Origin: Muricea muricata | Lineage: Eukaryota; Cnidaria; Anthozoa; Malacalcyonacea; Plexauridae | Direction: 5' to 3' | Length of the DNA stretch: 64,000 nt | NCBI GenBank assembly: GCA_963855995.1 | Contig: OY979717.1 | Location: 19,877,906 to 19,941,905 of the forward strand | In this document: in pieces, positions 22,915-35,244 of the stretch | Numbering within the stretch: the first letter of the stretch is position 1 | Layout: each line of letters begins with the position of its first letter | Notes under the pieces: generated by a model | What the model was told of the DNA's origin: nothing | Seen by the model: only the letters and a program-made list of their open reading frames with translations | Databases searched by the model: none | Position numbers and translations under genes: made by a program

Positions 22915-25169
22915 TAATAATTGTAAATATATGTCCTCAGCTCAATTAGTTGTACAATCACATATTGACATTTTAATAAACTTATTTTAAATTATTAATA
23001 TTATTTATGTAACGCGACACGTCATGGATTTCAGAGACAGGTTGAATACTAGCCTGGGGCTAGTGTTTTTCAATATTTTCTCAACACTCGCAACATCCTA
23101 AGCGTGTTTGGGTCGGGCCATCCAAATACGGAACCCAATTTATTACCTTTACACAAAGATATTTATCACTTACAGAATTTTTAGAATCCACAAATTTTTT
23201 AGAAGTTTCGGATCAAATTATATTTCTGGAACTATCTCTGCAAAATAAAGAAATATTTGAATGTGAATAAATCTGAGCAAGAACACTTGTGACTGCTTGA
23301 TTACGGAACCAGACTCATGGTTACTTCAGCACATATGTGATGACGTGTTTAAGCCTGCTATAAAAAGTACCTTAGAAATAAACATGCAGACCGAAAGGGA
23401 CGCGATTATTTATAGCAATAAACAACTCAAATTCTGACAGATTCCGCACTATGGTAGTCACCATTTTGAACAGTGAACACTCCCGGGTATTTGCTGGACT
23501 GACCGTTCCTGGTGGTAGGGTTTCTGTCTGTCGAATTTTTGCCGGGGGGGGGGGGAGTGGTGCAGTTATCGATCCTTCCGTGGAATTTGACAAATAGGTT
23601 TTAAAACACTGTTCCCTTTATGCTGAGGTCTTGTTGGAAAAAAGATGCCCACATCCACTGTGTAACCAAGGTACGTCATGACATGATTATTTGAATAGTG
23701 GTGTGAAAGTCAGGTTGGTCTTAGTATGAATTATAACAAATTGCTTCGATTTTTTACTAGAATAAAAAAACTAATCTTGGGGAGAGTAATTCACCTTTTA
23801 GAAGCAGTTACTATCTTTGTGGTACTTTGCAAGAGACCAAAAAGTTAGGGCCTTTGCGTTAAACTCTGTGTGCTCTACATTCATCAATTTTGTAGTTTTA
23901 TGATTTGCTGTAATCAATGTGACCAGTGGTACCACGGAAAGTAGGTGGAAATAAGAGAGATGTCAACAGAGAATATTGGAATTCTTGTTTGCAATCATGC
24001 AAAGAACATGGTAAAGTTTCCATCATCTTGCTAATAGTTATATAATCATAAAAATATTTGATAATTGTATTAAATAAGCGGTGTAAAACAATTTTGGGTG
24101 CTAATGACATACCAAAAAGTAGGTTAACTTTTTTGGAATCATTTCCAGACTGAGTGCTAGATATTACCAATCATTGAATTATTTTGGGTTTATATTTAGA
24201 TTATGGTGGGCTTATTTTTTAAGGTATGAGAAATCTTCCAATCCCTACTAGCTGCTATCCAGATCACCGTGCAGTTTCTTTCCATACCTAGTGGCTGACG
24301 TTACCCGATCTTGGGAATGGATGGACTGCACAAGTTGTGTTGGGGATTGCCATTATGTAACATTTGTATCTCAGTTATTAGCGTTATATGAGGATGGAAA
24401 AGCCATGATGTGTCTCCCACCAAGTGAAATATTGTCGAACTCCCACAAAAACCTAAATGGAAAATCTGCGGAAGAGTCGGATGTTCTCATGTCAGCAAAG
24501 AAATGTTTACTGTCGACAGATGACGTCAAACTGGCTGCAACACTTGATGCAGGCTTCAAAGAACTGGGATAGGGTTGGGGTGACAAGAAAGAGGGCAAAT
24601 AACTGTTAACTATTTAGTTGGAACATTTTAGTATTTTATCACTTCCGATTTATACATAAGCGGTGCTACAGAACAATACATCAATAACTATTTATAATGA
24701 CTGTGCCCAAGGAAAACAGCATGTTTTGCTGACCTAAGTCTTTGGTCATGAAACATACTGTTTCCAAAGAGAGAAATATTTTACTATATACTAAGATTCA
24801 AATGAGAAGAAACAAATTTTAACAGAAAAACGAAACCTAGGCTCCGTTGACTTGTTATTTACCGGTGAACAAAAGTAATGTCCACTGCTCCGATGTGTCA
24901 GTCGAGGAGAGAATATCTTTCTATCACGCAATCCGTTTTTGACCAATATTAAACAAGCAAGCGTAAATGAAGTTTCACATGTATAGAAGCATTTGTTCAC
25001 TTCGATAGCTTCGAACTAGTGACATGTGATCTTCTTTGCCGTTTTCTGTGGCACAAACGGATTTGGGGAGGGGGTGGGGTGGGGGGGAGGTGGTTTTGAT
25101 TCACATATTTAGATTCTACCTGTCTAATTTCTTTTGAAATAAGCTTGAAATAAGAAGTTTTGACTAATT
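22915..25169. other. No gene recognised
   Basis: 23030-23600 is duplicated at 35780-36430. There is a G run at about 23541-23552 and a G-rich tract at 25066-25093. The 93-codon plus-strand frame at 24291-24572 (starts MADVTRSWEWMDC) has no family I recognise and no good splice context; I do not call it a gene. Confidence 0.4.
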
Positions 25170-27179
25170 ACTCCGCCTGCCGTAGGCGAGGCGGAGTTTT
25201 AAATTCGCCCGGTTTCTGTTTTTTTTTTTCGGTGTCAGAAGTCGGTGCCGCCGATAATGGGTGATACCGCTGGGCACAAGCCGCGTGAGCCGACCTAAAC
25301 ACGTCGTTTAAACTCAATTTCCAGCGGAATATGTCAACAAAACACGCATTTTAACATGTATGCTAGAACATCTAAACCGCAAGAAGGTTTTACGTGCAAA
25401 AATTCTCATGCAAAATGTTTTAAAACGACAAATTCCACCGCGAAACTTTACCGAGGAGCGATGAGAGCGTGCTTCCGTCATTTTCTGTTGTATTCATTCC
25501 TACTTTTAAGGAAATTTAGAAATTTCTACACAAGAATCAAACGCAAATTCTACTGAAATATCTACATACAAAACACAATTTTTAACATGTAATAGTCAAC
25601 AAAAAGGGACAGGAGGTTCTTTATCAAAAAATTGCTCCAGAAATGTTTTAAAACGGCAAATAAAAGGTAAGAGACGTTTTACATTCCAATTCCAGAAATA
25701 CATATGTTAGTCTAAAGTTCCCAACAAATTATATCGTGGAGACTTCAGACTTAATAGCTTAGTCTAATTTTTAATTTTTGTTGTTTTTATGAGCGATTTT
25801 AATACTTGTTTTGTTAGAACGTCAACAGTCATAGCTGAGTGCGGCATTTTAGTCTTTATCTATAGTATTTATAATAACTTTCTTTATAAAAAAATTGACA
25901 TGTTTATTGTTGAATAGTTGACTCAGAGAAAGGATTTCAAATTGGGTATCACAGAAAATGCAGATCACAGAAATACTTTTAAGTCGATTACTGTAAAGAT
26001 TGTTGCTATAATTATTAAAATAGCAAGAAAAAAACTCAAAAATGCAAAATAAAAAAAAGAACAAAATTTAACTTAAATTTAGTAAAATTTCAACTGGCAC
26101 TTTCTTAATTTGCCAAAACTTTATCAGACACCCTGCCTATATACCAATGTTTTAACTGACACCTGAAGCTTTCTGGAAGTAAATACTTTGTCAGCATGTC
26201 GAAAGTCTAACTGACAACTTGTGGGCATGTACAGGTCAAAGTCTAACCGACATCTTGTCAACAAGCCAAAAGCCTAACTGATATCTTTTCAACAAGTGAA
26301 AAGCCTCACCGACATCTTGTCAACAAGCCAAAAGCCTTACCGGCATCTTGTCAACAAGCCAAAAGCCTAACCAACATCTTTTCAACAAGCCAAAAGCCTA
26401 ACTGACATCTTGTCAACAAGCCAAAAACCTAACCGACATCTTGTCAACATGCCAAAAATCTAACTAGGAGCATATCAACATGTCAAAAGTCCATTTCAAA
26501 GCTTGTCCACATATCAAAAGACTAACTCAGATCTTATCAACATGTCAAAAGTCTGCTCGAAAACTTGTCAACTAGTCAAAATCCTTACCAACATTTTATA
26601 AACATGCCAAATATTTACCTGACACCTTATCAACACATCAAATATCTAATTCAAAGCTGGTCAATATATCAAAAGGCTAGCCAACATTTTCCCAACAAAT
26701 TATATCGTGGAGACTTCAGGCAGTGTGCTACAGAATAGATTTAATAAATTGATGGATTTAATAGACTGATGTATTGTATACACTTTTAGTAAAATTTTCT
26801 TTACTTGCAAAATAAAACAGCTATTTGTTGGTGGCATTATGGCAAAAGAATCTTGTTTAACATATGTACTATGAAAGTCTTTAATCTAAATTAAATTCTA
26901 AAAAATGCAATCTTACTAGGACTCTGGACAGAGTGCCTGGCAGGTCACTCAGACATTGATTTTTGGTTATCTTAGTGATTGCATAAGATGTGCTGGCAAT
27001 GTCTTAAAATGCCTTGGAAGGTACCGTAATAATAATTAATTTAAAAAGGAATTAGTTGGACAGAACAGAAATAAGTGAATGTACCCCACCCCCAATGAAC
27101 TCTCTAGTTACAGCCCTGCCTGGCCTTGTGCCCATTTTCGTTTGGCAGGCGGAGTGAACGCCTTAGCAGGCGTCTTGTT
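25170..27179. mobile_element. Helentron-type non-autonomous element, copy 2 (with insertion)
   Basis: Starts ACTCCGCCTGCCGTAGGCGA and ends with GGCAGGCGGAGT, a hairpin (ACGCC...GGCGT) and CTTGTT, the same ends as the copy at 1214-2450, again between T and T. Internal sequence matches copy 1 at 25200-25745 and 26690-27179. Between these lies about 940 bp absent from copy 1, containing a minisatellite. The insert is bordered by two near-identical copies of CCCAACAAATTATATCGTGG (about 25722 and 26691). Confidence 0.75.
26150..26690. repeat. 31-bp minisatellite inside the Helentron copy
   Basis: Tandem copies of a 31-bp unit close to CAACAAGCCAAAAGCCTAAC plus CGACATCTTGT. The clearest array of six to seven copies is at about 26240-26460, degenerating on both sides into units with CAACATGTCAAAAGTC. 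A period of 31 is not a multiple of three, so a coding repeat is unlikely. Confidence 0.8.
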
Positions 27180-29437
27180 TCTTTTGAAATAAGAAGTTTT
27201 TAGTCGTGTCGTAATACATGAAATGAAGATGCAACTCCTCTGTCCTCTGCGCCGGGCATTTGCCAATTACTTCTTGAATAAGTTGAATATATACCAACAG
27301 AAAGTAACTGAGTTATTTGTGAATGGAAAAAGGATAATTATATAGTTGTTAATTTGTCGGATCAATCGAAGTTAACGCATATTGTTCTCGAGTAAGCAGA
27401 CTGTGGTAAGTAAGCCTTGGGCGAAAATACTATAGTCTGCGTAGGAGGCTAGAGTAGACCCAACGTAACAGCCTGCCAATGAATGGCGTATATATAGAGG
27501 ATATTACTGGTGGGATATATGAGTGGTGAAAACGATATTTTACGAACAAGCGCAGCGAGTGAGTAAAATATTGTTTTCAACACGAGAACAAAAATATTCA
27601 TATCTTCAAGCTACCGTGTACTGTTCATTTTATTATATGGTCAGACGTCGGAACAAGCGAACAGAGAACATATAAACTTCATTTTGTACATAACTGAAAT
27701 TCTAATTACAAAAACGTGAACAAAAATTAATGAGTTGCAAATGCAGCATCCTTTAGCATATTTTTCATTTTCATTCGTGTGTTTTCATTTTTATGTTCTT
27801 CCGAAAAGCTTATCAAATAATCATCGGAAAATTTAGAAAAAAGTCGGGAAGCTGCCATATTTAAAACAACGACACAATAAAAACTAAAAAGGGGCCAAAT
27901 CAAGTCACGATGATCCCGCTGGAAAATGCACCCATTTTTTGCGCGTTACATATTTTTTCATATCTTGACTAGTGAAAATATGGAAAATACGAGGGTTTTA
28001 CAGTTTACTGTAAAACATCATAGCCATTTAATAAACAGCCACATTTGTCGCTCCACATCTTTGCAGTGTATCACACATGTACAGAAATAAAAAGTAGCAA
28101 TTAAAAACGTATAAAATATTTAATGTTGCCAGCATCCTAAACTGCAGTCGTAGCTAAGTTCGTCACATCACATCAACTGCCAAGTTATTTGTAATAACCT
28201 GCATCCTGCAGCAAGGCTCAACTTTTTCAACAAGAAGGTCCTGCACGGAAAGAAACTGTGGGGAACCAACTTAACTTGTAGCTTAATGGAAGGGCATGTT
28301 ATCGTCACAGGCTGATTTTGAAAGTATGACTAATGAGAAGGAATAATATTGTATTGCACGAGTTTACACAGGATATCACCGAAATTCTAAAAATCATCAC
28401 ATCCTATCCTGGCCAATATACAACTTTGTTCAACTTCATTTTATGTAACAGGTACATTTTACTAGTAATTCGACCACAAAATATGCAGAAAAATACCGGC
28501 GAAAAGAACATGTATTGGAAGTGCTTAGCATGGAAATTGATTGCATGAAAGTCGTAAATTTCTCAACAGAATATTCATATAGTCAGCTATACGACTTTTG
28601 CTATTTCTACATAGCGTTGATATTTTGTGATCAAAATGCATAATTGAGAAGAAATTGAATAAATTATACTCAAGGAGAAAAATCAATATGAATGGAAACA
28701 GGCTGGAATTCGTCTATTGTTTTGGCTGCAAAAAACTAACTTATATATCGATATTATTCACTAGTTCCATTTCCCCCAAAAGGTAAACCAAAATAGATTG
28801 TACTAGTGTGCAATGCTCTGATCCACCGCAGCATTTCCGGTATTGACGTTAGGTCTGGAATGAACTCAGCAGACGGGTGGAAAACGACAGACGGGAAATA
28901 GTATAGTTTTCATTTGCCTTTTCGTTTGCGTTTAGGTTTGCAATGCACCTCTTGCATTTTGATTTTTCAAATCTTATTTGTGGAACCCCGCCGAAAACTA
29001 GTCGGAATTTGTTTCTTTCTCGGCAGACATTTTTCGGTTCTCTTAAATTAATTGAACTTAATTTTGACCTAACTCCAATTTATCTCAGGGCAATGTACAA
29101 AAGTGAGAGTTTGCAAAATGACGAAAAAAGAGGAAGATCGATTTCCGGATAAAATGAAACTAGATGAAATATTATGTATAAAAATGGTAATTGTTTCTAG
29201 GTTACAAAAACACAAGCCCCGCGACTGCATGAACAGATATACGTGTTATCCATTGGGCATATAAATACAGTTTGACTTACTGATCGACCTTTTGTGGAAT
29301 GTACAATTGTACTGTTTTAAAAAAGGTTCCAGGAATTAATATTGGTTAAAATCACGGACAAAGGCACGGACTAGCGATCGAGCCTTTTCCACAGGTACTA
29401 TTAATACATTTTGTTGACAACGTAAGGTGAATTAAAA
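27180..29437. other. 5' flank of unit C, no gene recognised
   Basis: From about 27740 it follows unit A and from about 28040 unit B. It serves as the empty reference for the insertions at 677-1181 and 1214-2450. The ORFs at 28333-28548 and 28943-29152 have counterparts in A and B that are interrupted differently. Confidence 0.4.
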
Positions 29438-30790
29438 ATGGCGTATGCTACGCAGGACTCTGATGCTCTTCGAAACGCTATATTACGTGTATGGACTCCT
29501 ACGGTTGGCGCAAGGTCATGGGAATCATTGATTGAAACAAAAGCTAAGGAAATATTAGCTTCAGGCGGTCCACTTCTTCCTCCTTCTATGATGCGAGATC
29601 ACATTCCAAGTAATCTACATTTTCCCATGGAAATTTACTCCGACGACAGACCGCCATTCCAATTTAAGGAGAAAATACTCTCCGGGAGTTGGAGTGAAGG
29701 ATTATACTTAAATGGTTACTCTAACATGTCAGTTCCAGATATGGATTTCATGCTCGTTCTGGATCATATTTCATTTTCGGAAGAAAGCCAACGTTGTGGT
29801 AATTTGATATTGAAAGAAGATACACCATTCCTCGATGCTTACATAACAAATAAATCCGCTGCCAATCTCTGGCAAGAATTTTTGCACGATCGAGACGTGC
29901 CACAAAGCAATCGCTTATCGTCAAAGAAGCTAAAAGAAAAACTTCGCGAGAAGCACCAGCAGATGGATGGATTTGGCTACGCTTCGAAAGACAATACTGC
30001 AGCTAATGTCGATGGTGCAGCTATGTACACATTTCGTGCAGACAATTCCTTTTCACGCTTTAGTAGTTTACTTAATTCAATTCAATCGACTGTATCCGAG
30101 CAAAATGCAAGTTATGTGAATTTTGGCAAGGACATTTTTAGTGAAGTTTTCACAGGTAGTGATATTGTACTAGCCATATCTTGTGACGGTTGGCCATGTT
30201 GTGCGAGGGAATGGATTACGCGGGATCGTATTTGGCCACAATTTGATTTGGTGGAGAAGATAACAAGTGATGGTTTTCATATTGTTCCAAAAAGTTCGGT
30301 GGAAGGAGATTTTCGGTTATCATTTTCGTACGCTGAAACCACGCTCATTGAAAGTTTAAGCAATTTGCAGCACAAGGTTCTTCGTTCTTTCAAAGCCGTT
30401 GTCAAATTTCACCAAAAATCCTGGAGTCCAAATATCAAAGAAATTATGACAACCTATCACCTGAAAACGGTAGCATTTTGGTATTTTGAGAATAGAACGC
30501 CCCAGTCGTTCACCGAAGAAACTGTGGCAAATCATTTAGTTTTATTACTTCAGGAGTTGGCTAAGGTTTTGAGGAGTTGCGAACTGCCAATGTATTTTAT
30601 GCGAAAGGTGAACCTCTTTAAAAATATAGAAAAGTCTGAAGAAGCGGTTGGAATAGCTGAGAAAATCGAAGAACTTTCAAACAATTTTAATCTGCTGATT
30701 AAAGCATTAGAAAATATAACTTCTGGCATTACAATGCTGAACTTTAATATTCTTTCCATCATTCGTAAGATAGGTGCTAAGTATTTTTAA
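29438..30790 (+). CDS. Mab-21/cGAS-like nucleotidyltransferase (copy C, most intact)
   Basis: A 450-residue single-exon gene from ATG 29438. N-terminal helix about residues 1-50; Gly83-Ser84 in the GSWSEGLY loop; metal-binding Asp101-x-Asp103 in PDMDFM; candidate third acid Asp242 in GSDIVLAIS; then WPCCAREWI, DFRLSFSY, YHLKTVAFW and YFMRKVNLF, the order seen in cGAS and Mab-21 proteins. All three acids are present, so an active enzyme is predicted; ligand and product cannot be read from sequence. No zinc-thumb Cys cluster is visible, as in insect cGLRs. It stops at KYF, about 35 residues earlier than copy B, through a TAA in sequence otherwise still homologous (30788-30880). A TTTTCCACAG acceptor at about 29393 suggests a spliced 5' UTR. 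Family role by knowledge: nucleic-acid or pathogen sensing in innate immunity; role here is inference. Confidence 0.88.
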   Translation: MAYATQDSDALRNAILRVWTPTVGARSWESLIETKAKEILASGGPLLPPSMMRDHIPSNLHFPMEIYSDDRPPFQFKEKILSGSWSEGLYLNGYSNMSVPDMDFMLVLDHISFSEESQRCGNLILKEDTPFLDAYITNKSAANLWQEFLHDRDVPQSNRLSSKKLKEKLREKHQQMDGFGYASKDNTAANVDGAAMYTFRADNSFSRFSSLLNSIQSTVSEQNASYVNFGKDIFSEVFTGSDIVLAISCDGWPCCAREWITRDRIWPQFDLVEKITSDGFHIVPKSSVEGDFRLSFSYAETTLIESLSNLQHKVLRSFKAVVKFHQKSWSPNIKEIMTTYHLKTVAFWYFENRTPQSFTEETVANHLVLLLQELAKVLRSCELPMYFMRKVNLFKNIEKSEEAVGIAEKIEELSNNFNLLIKALENITSGITMLNFNILSIIRKIGAKYF

Positions 30791-31009
30791 GGATGGAATC
30801 CTTTACTTGATGAAAAATTTAAAGGAATATTTTGATCTTTCGACGAAGCAAAAATTTACTTACAGTTCCTAAACCCACAGAACTAAAATTACCACGAAAC
30901 AAAACATGTGGCGGAATGGGCAGAAAATCTAGAGGAGATGAACATTATCCTTCAAATGACAAGTAGCTATGTGTTCGTCATGTGAACTCTGATAAAGTGT
31001 ATGTTAAAT

Positions 31010-31279
31010 TTAAGAAATATAAAACATTTTTCGTGTTGATATACAGTCATATCAACACGAGTGGATATTGTGTTTTCACACAATTTCGAGTTTTTCCAAT
31101 TTTCACGAGTGTTGATATAACTGTATATCAATACGGAAAAAATGTTTTATATTTCTTTTATAATATAGCACAAAGAACTTTAACAGAAGAGTGGCGGGAA
31201 ATTTTCCGTGTTGACATAGAGTTATATCAACACGGCTCTTAGCCAATCAGCGTTCAGAATTTACAAATGCCATATTATA
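31010..31279. mobile_element. Hairpin-rich insertion specific to unit C
   Basis: Unit B runs straight through this point (about 16895). The insert contains three hairpins built on one motif: CGTGTTGATAT...ATATCAACACG (about 31034-31061), GTGTTGATATAACTGTATATC (about 31109-31129) and CCGTGTTGACATA...TATATCAACACGG (about 31208-31236), plus a larger inverted pair around AAACATTTTT and AAAAAATGTTTT. Probably a MITE; ends not resolved. Confidence 0.55.
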
Positions 31280-33174
31280 AAAAGTGTTAGTACTAGTGTT
31301 AATGCTGGCTTGCCATATAACAACGACTAGCCGCCGCTTTAATAAATTTTGTCGCAAACCATTTGGAATGTCAAGCCAGAATGTAGAACTAGGACACACC
31401 ACGGAATTGTATAAGGATTATTATTAATGGATATAAAAATATACGAGGTTCAAAGGTTACATAGGATTATTCGATCTAAAAGTGTAAAATACAAATATAA
31501 ATTGATTACAAATTTGTCTGACCAGTACTTGTTTAAGTCACGCACCTTTCCTTCTATAATTTCTGGGTACTTAGTTCTTGCCGGGTTCCCGCGTTCTACA
31601 CACCATCAGCGTTCGTTCTCATGTTAGCAATAAACAGTTACAGCAGAACTTCAGGAAGATTTAATTCAGTTTATTCACCACTTCATTGAACTATTTGCAT
31701 TAATTAATATTACAAAATATAGGTAAATCTGTGTTTAGGGGCCATGACCCTCAGCCTCGTTTTCGTGTTTAAGCTTATTTCTATGCTTAATAGTCAAAAT
31801 CCCAAATTCTTTTTATGCATGTGTTGACAAAGGATGTTCCGGGCATCTGACCGTAGCCTGTGAGAAACAAACTTAAAATCCATTACATTTAAGGTAATCC
31901 TAAGTTAAAAACAGTGTTAGCTGTGCGTAATTATCTTACCGGAAAGGTCTGTAGCCAATAGATGAAACCACACTCAAACCGTAGAGATTTTTAATAATAT
32001 ATTTAGTAATACATTCTAAAGGTGATTAAGATTCATTAGATTACATTACATTAAATTTGATATCGATTGAGTTGGAATCAGATATACAAAAAATTGTAAA
32101 GACGTAAAACAATAAATTACCTGAGGAGTGGATCTCTCAGCCTGAAAGTGCTCTTAAAAATAGCGTGCTCCCCGTCTCTAAACGTCTCAATGTCTCTAGT
32201 TAGTCTTGTATCACATTTCACTGCGCGCCACTCGCTTACAATAAAGTGATGAACTATCAAAATTACAACATGCAAATCAATGTGTAATCAAATCAAGTGT
32301 AAAATTACGCAGTATTTAATCATCAAAGGTGCGGTGCATAATAATGTATTAACTTTCGTGAATGTCCGAAACAAGGTCTATTGCAAGACTCTCTTCAAGA
32401 TTTACGTGTTTTACGTCACATTGCCCTAAATAACGCTACATTGATAAATCCACCGAAAAAGTCCCTATAGATATGATTATTTGACTTAATTATACACATG
32501 ACCTATTTTAAAAATACGTCACCCTTTCCGAAACTAGCTACAGTTAAAGCTTTAAGTTTTGTTGTTGGTTGTCTACTTGTATCGTTAAGCAAGAATATCC
32601 AATTTGATGTTTGTTTTGTGTTGTATGCTAAATTTTCCATGTCTTTTGCGAATAGCTTTAGGACAGTTGTGACTTGCATATGACTCGGCTATACACAGCA
32701 TGAGATTAAATGTGCGTCATAAGTTATCAACACGAAATAACATAATTAACATTTTCAGGTCACCTAAGAGACCAGTGGCCTATACAAAAATGCAGTCTCC
32801 ATTTGAAACTTATATATTGATAAATAATATTATTATATCAGTAGCTTAATATTCGCCTATGTAGTACTACATGTAGGTTGATTACAAATCGAAAGTACCA
32901 ATTTGATATATACAACAAACAGTTATTCATACTACATTATTTTTAATTGCATAAATAATTGCAACTGTTGATAAATATTTTCAACTGTATTAAATAATGC
33001 ACGACAAGAATGAGATATTTACTAAAATATTTAATGGTAATCAGCGTTCTGAAACTCTGTTGTACACTTTGAAAGTACGTATGACGAAACTTCATGGCAA
33101 TATCTGATACAATAAAATACGTAAAGCATCTAAAATGATCAAACACGTTCTAGGATGCTTCAATGCTCGGATGA
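31280..33174. other. 3' flank of the 7TM exon, no gene recognised
   Basis: Mostly paralogous to 16895-19590 of unit B with indels. 31720-32430 is unmatched in unit B and shows no gene. Confidence 0.4.
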
Positions 33175-34201
33175 TTAAACACTGCGATCATGTAAGTCCT
33201 TCCAAATCAAATTCTTTATTTTTTCTTTTACACGAGGAACAAAAAATGTATAAATGATAGGATTTATAGCAGCGTTTATTGGAAAGAGACATACTGCTGA
33301 CCACGCATGCAGTGTTTTCACATTAGATGTTAGTCCACCAAGAGAGAGGAATGTAAAAATGACAACAGGAATCCAGCAACACAAGTTTGTCATAACTATA
33401 CCAAACATTCGCTTCGCTAGGTAAGAATCTTCTTGTTTTCTCGTCGTAGTACTTCTGATATCATTCTGTTTCAATGATACATACATTTTGATATAACATA
33501 TAGTCACGTAGAAGCACAAAAGGGCGTTAAGGACACCAAACAATCCAAAACAGTATTCCCAACCAAGAACCTTCCTGCTTTCATCAGGTAACTGAAGTGG
33601 AAGACAAACACTGTTCTGGCCGTAAAACGTCACATAATATGTGTTAAAGTACTGACGAAACATTACTGGAAAAATGGCAGTTGCACTGCCAAACAACCAA
33701 GTAAAAACGACAATACTCTTGCTGAATTTATTTCCAAAGTTTAGGACTCCTCGGCTGCCTGCGTTGGCAATGCTCCGGTATCGCTCTGTTGTGATAGCCA
33801 CGATCATGAACAATGAAACTTGACTTGAAATTAGAGAGAAAATACCTGCGACAGTACAGCTCGTGCTCGACCGCCATTTTTCGTCGTACTCAAAATAATG
33901 TCCTTTGTAAGTGGCATTTTTATACCCAATGATTAAAAGATAGATGCTCATTAGGATATCGCTTGAAACCAAACTGTTAATGAACAGAGCTTGTGAACAT
34001 TTTGTGTCGATACTTAATCTGATAAAAATTACGCCAAGATTTCCACACGCAACAAGTAGAGCAACAATCCATATGAACACCTCGAGGAAGTCATTCTTCA
34101 AAAGCTCGCTGCAACTGGAAAAGACGTCCGTCGGAGAAAAACAATCGATTTGGGGGTTAACTTCGTTTGCATAGCAGCAGTGGGTAAATCGACCGGTGTA
34201 T
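33175..34201 (-). CDS. LGR/relaxin-receptor-like hinge plus 7TM, last exon
   Basis: Exon starts after a clear acceptor (TTTTATTCTAG, 34202-34212) and ends at TAA 33175; 342 codons. Hinge: FTHCCYA, then a CFSP motif and FSSCSELL, close to the RXFP hinge pattern (YC-x-YA...C-x-P...SS...LL). TM1 begins FLEVFIWIV with GN; ERY at the end of TM3 in the DRY position; CWIP in TM6; NPIIY in TM7; Cys in SCTVAG and CLPLQL for the loop disulphide. The codon at 34101 is TTG (Leu), so the exon has no own start. It fits the LRR exons upstream (44270 and beyond) in phase: CT|A makes Leu. Class A GPCR, leucine-rich-repeat type, most like relaxin receptors; ligand unknown. A paralogous pseudogene is at 19595-22433. 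Confidence 0.9.
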
Positions 34202-34399
34202 CTAGAATAAAATTAAAGATTAAGGTCTGGATACATGTGTAAGCATTACTTTCATCGGTATTATACTAGTGAGCTCATTTTGCTCTTTTTTTTTACTAGC
34301 TCACTGATGTGTTTGTATAGATAGCTTGGTGTATTATGAGGAAAATGCTATGTTATGTATACCCACATGATACTAAGAAACTTTTAGTCCATAACATTT

Positions 34400-34880
34400 A
34401 AATATTTAGTATGCTCTATATGGAGCATACTAATGAGCCTATTTTTTCTCTTTTTAATCAGAGATCATTTGCGTGCTCTGTATATACAGCTCGTGAGAAT
34501 GTAATGTTATCATGTAATATTACAATGTAATACTCTAATTAAGTAATAACGCAATGTGTTAACATCTAATAACTTAATAATTGTAAATATATGTCCTCAA
34601 TAAGTTGTACAATCACATATTGACATTTTAATAAAGTTATATTTAAATATTTAGTATGCTCTATATGGAGCATATACTTATGAGCCTATTGTTCTCTTTT
34701 GAATGAGAGATAATTTACGTGCTCGGTATGTACAGCTTGCCAGACTGTAATGAAATATTATGATGTAATCTATAATGTGACTCTAAATTAAGTAATAATG
34801 CAATGTGCTAACATCTAATAATTGTAAATATATGTTAATAAAGTGTTCTCAATTAGTTGTACAAGCTAAACATATTGACA
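34400..34880. repeat. Tandem duplication of about 240 bp upstream of the 7TM exon
   Basis: The block starting AAATATTTAGTATGCTCTAT at about 34400 recurs at about 34646 with substitutions; both contain the palindrome-like ATGCTCTATATGGAGCATA. Unit B has a single copy (22483 onward). Confidence 0.8.
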
Positions 34881-35244
34881 TTTTAATAAAGTTATTTTTA
34901 TTATTATTATTTATGCAACGCGACACGTCATGGATTTTTGAGACAGGTTGAATTGAATGTTCATAGCATATGTTATATATCCTTGTATTCGTCACAAACA
35001 TGCCAACAAATAATTCACTGTATAACGACGTCAGCGTAGTGAAACCAAAAAATTCTTGAGATATATCTTACTATGGCCGTATAACAAGGTGGAAACCAGC
35101 TTCCACATGTATTTGCAAGTATCCATAAAACGAATTCAAAATTTTCATTGCTTTGTTGTATTATATCATAGCTTATTTTAATGAAAAAAAACCCTAATAT
35201 CACATGACAAAAACAAACGATATCGCGGGACAAGCAGCATCGTT

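Larger units (their letters stand above)
13616..23640. repeat. Segmental duplication unit B
   Basis: Matches unit C (27740-36480) through: 13616-14350 (C 28040-28820), 14690-15300 (C 28900-29420), the Mab-21 gene, 16860-17300 (C 31280-31680), 17985-18070 (C 32440-32520), the 7TM exon and its 3' flank (C 32940-34400), 22440-23040 (C 34360-34945) and 23050-23600 (C 35780-36430). Differences are mostly insertions: TA-type elements at 18082-18764, 19951-21749 and 22667-22914 only in B, and blocks at 31010-31279 and about 34953-35780 only in C. Same orientation, so a tandem duplication. Confidence 0.8.

Noticed and set aside
24291-24572. 93-codon plus-strand ORF with several Cys residues
   Set aside because: No recognisable domain, no splice sites in keeping, surrounded by non-coding sequence; likely chance.
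26150-26690. CRISPR-like array
   Set aside because: The 31-bp units are contiguous tandem copies without unique spacers; this is a minisatellite.
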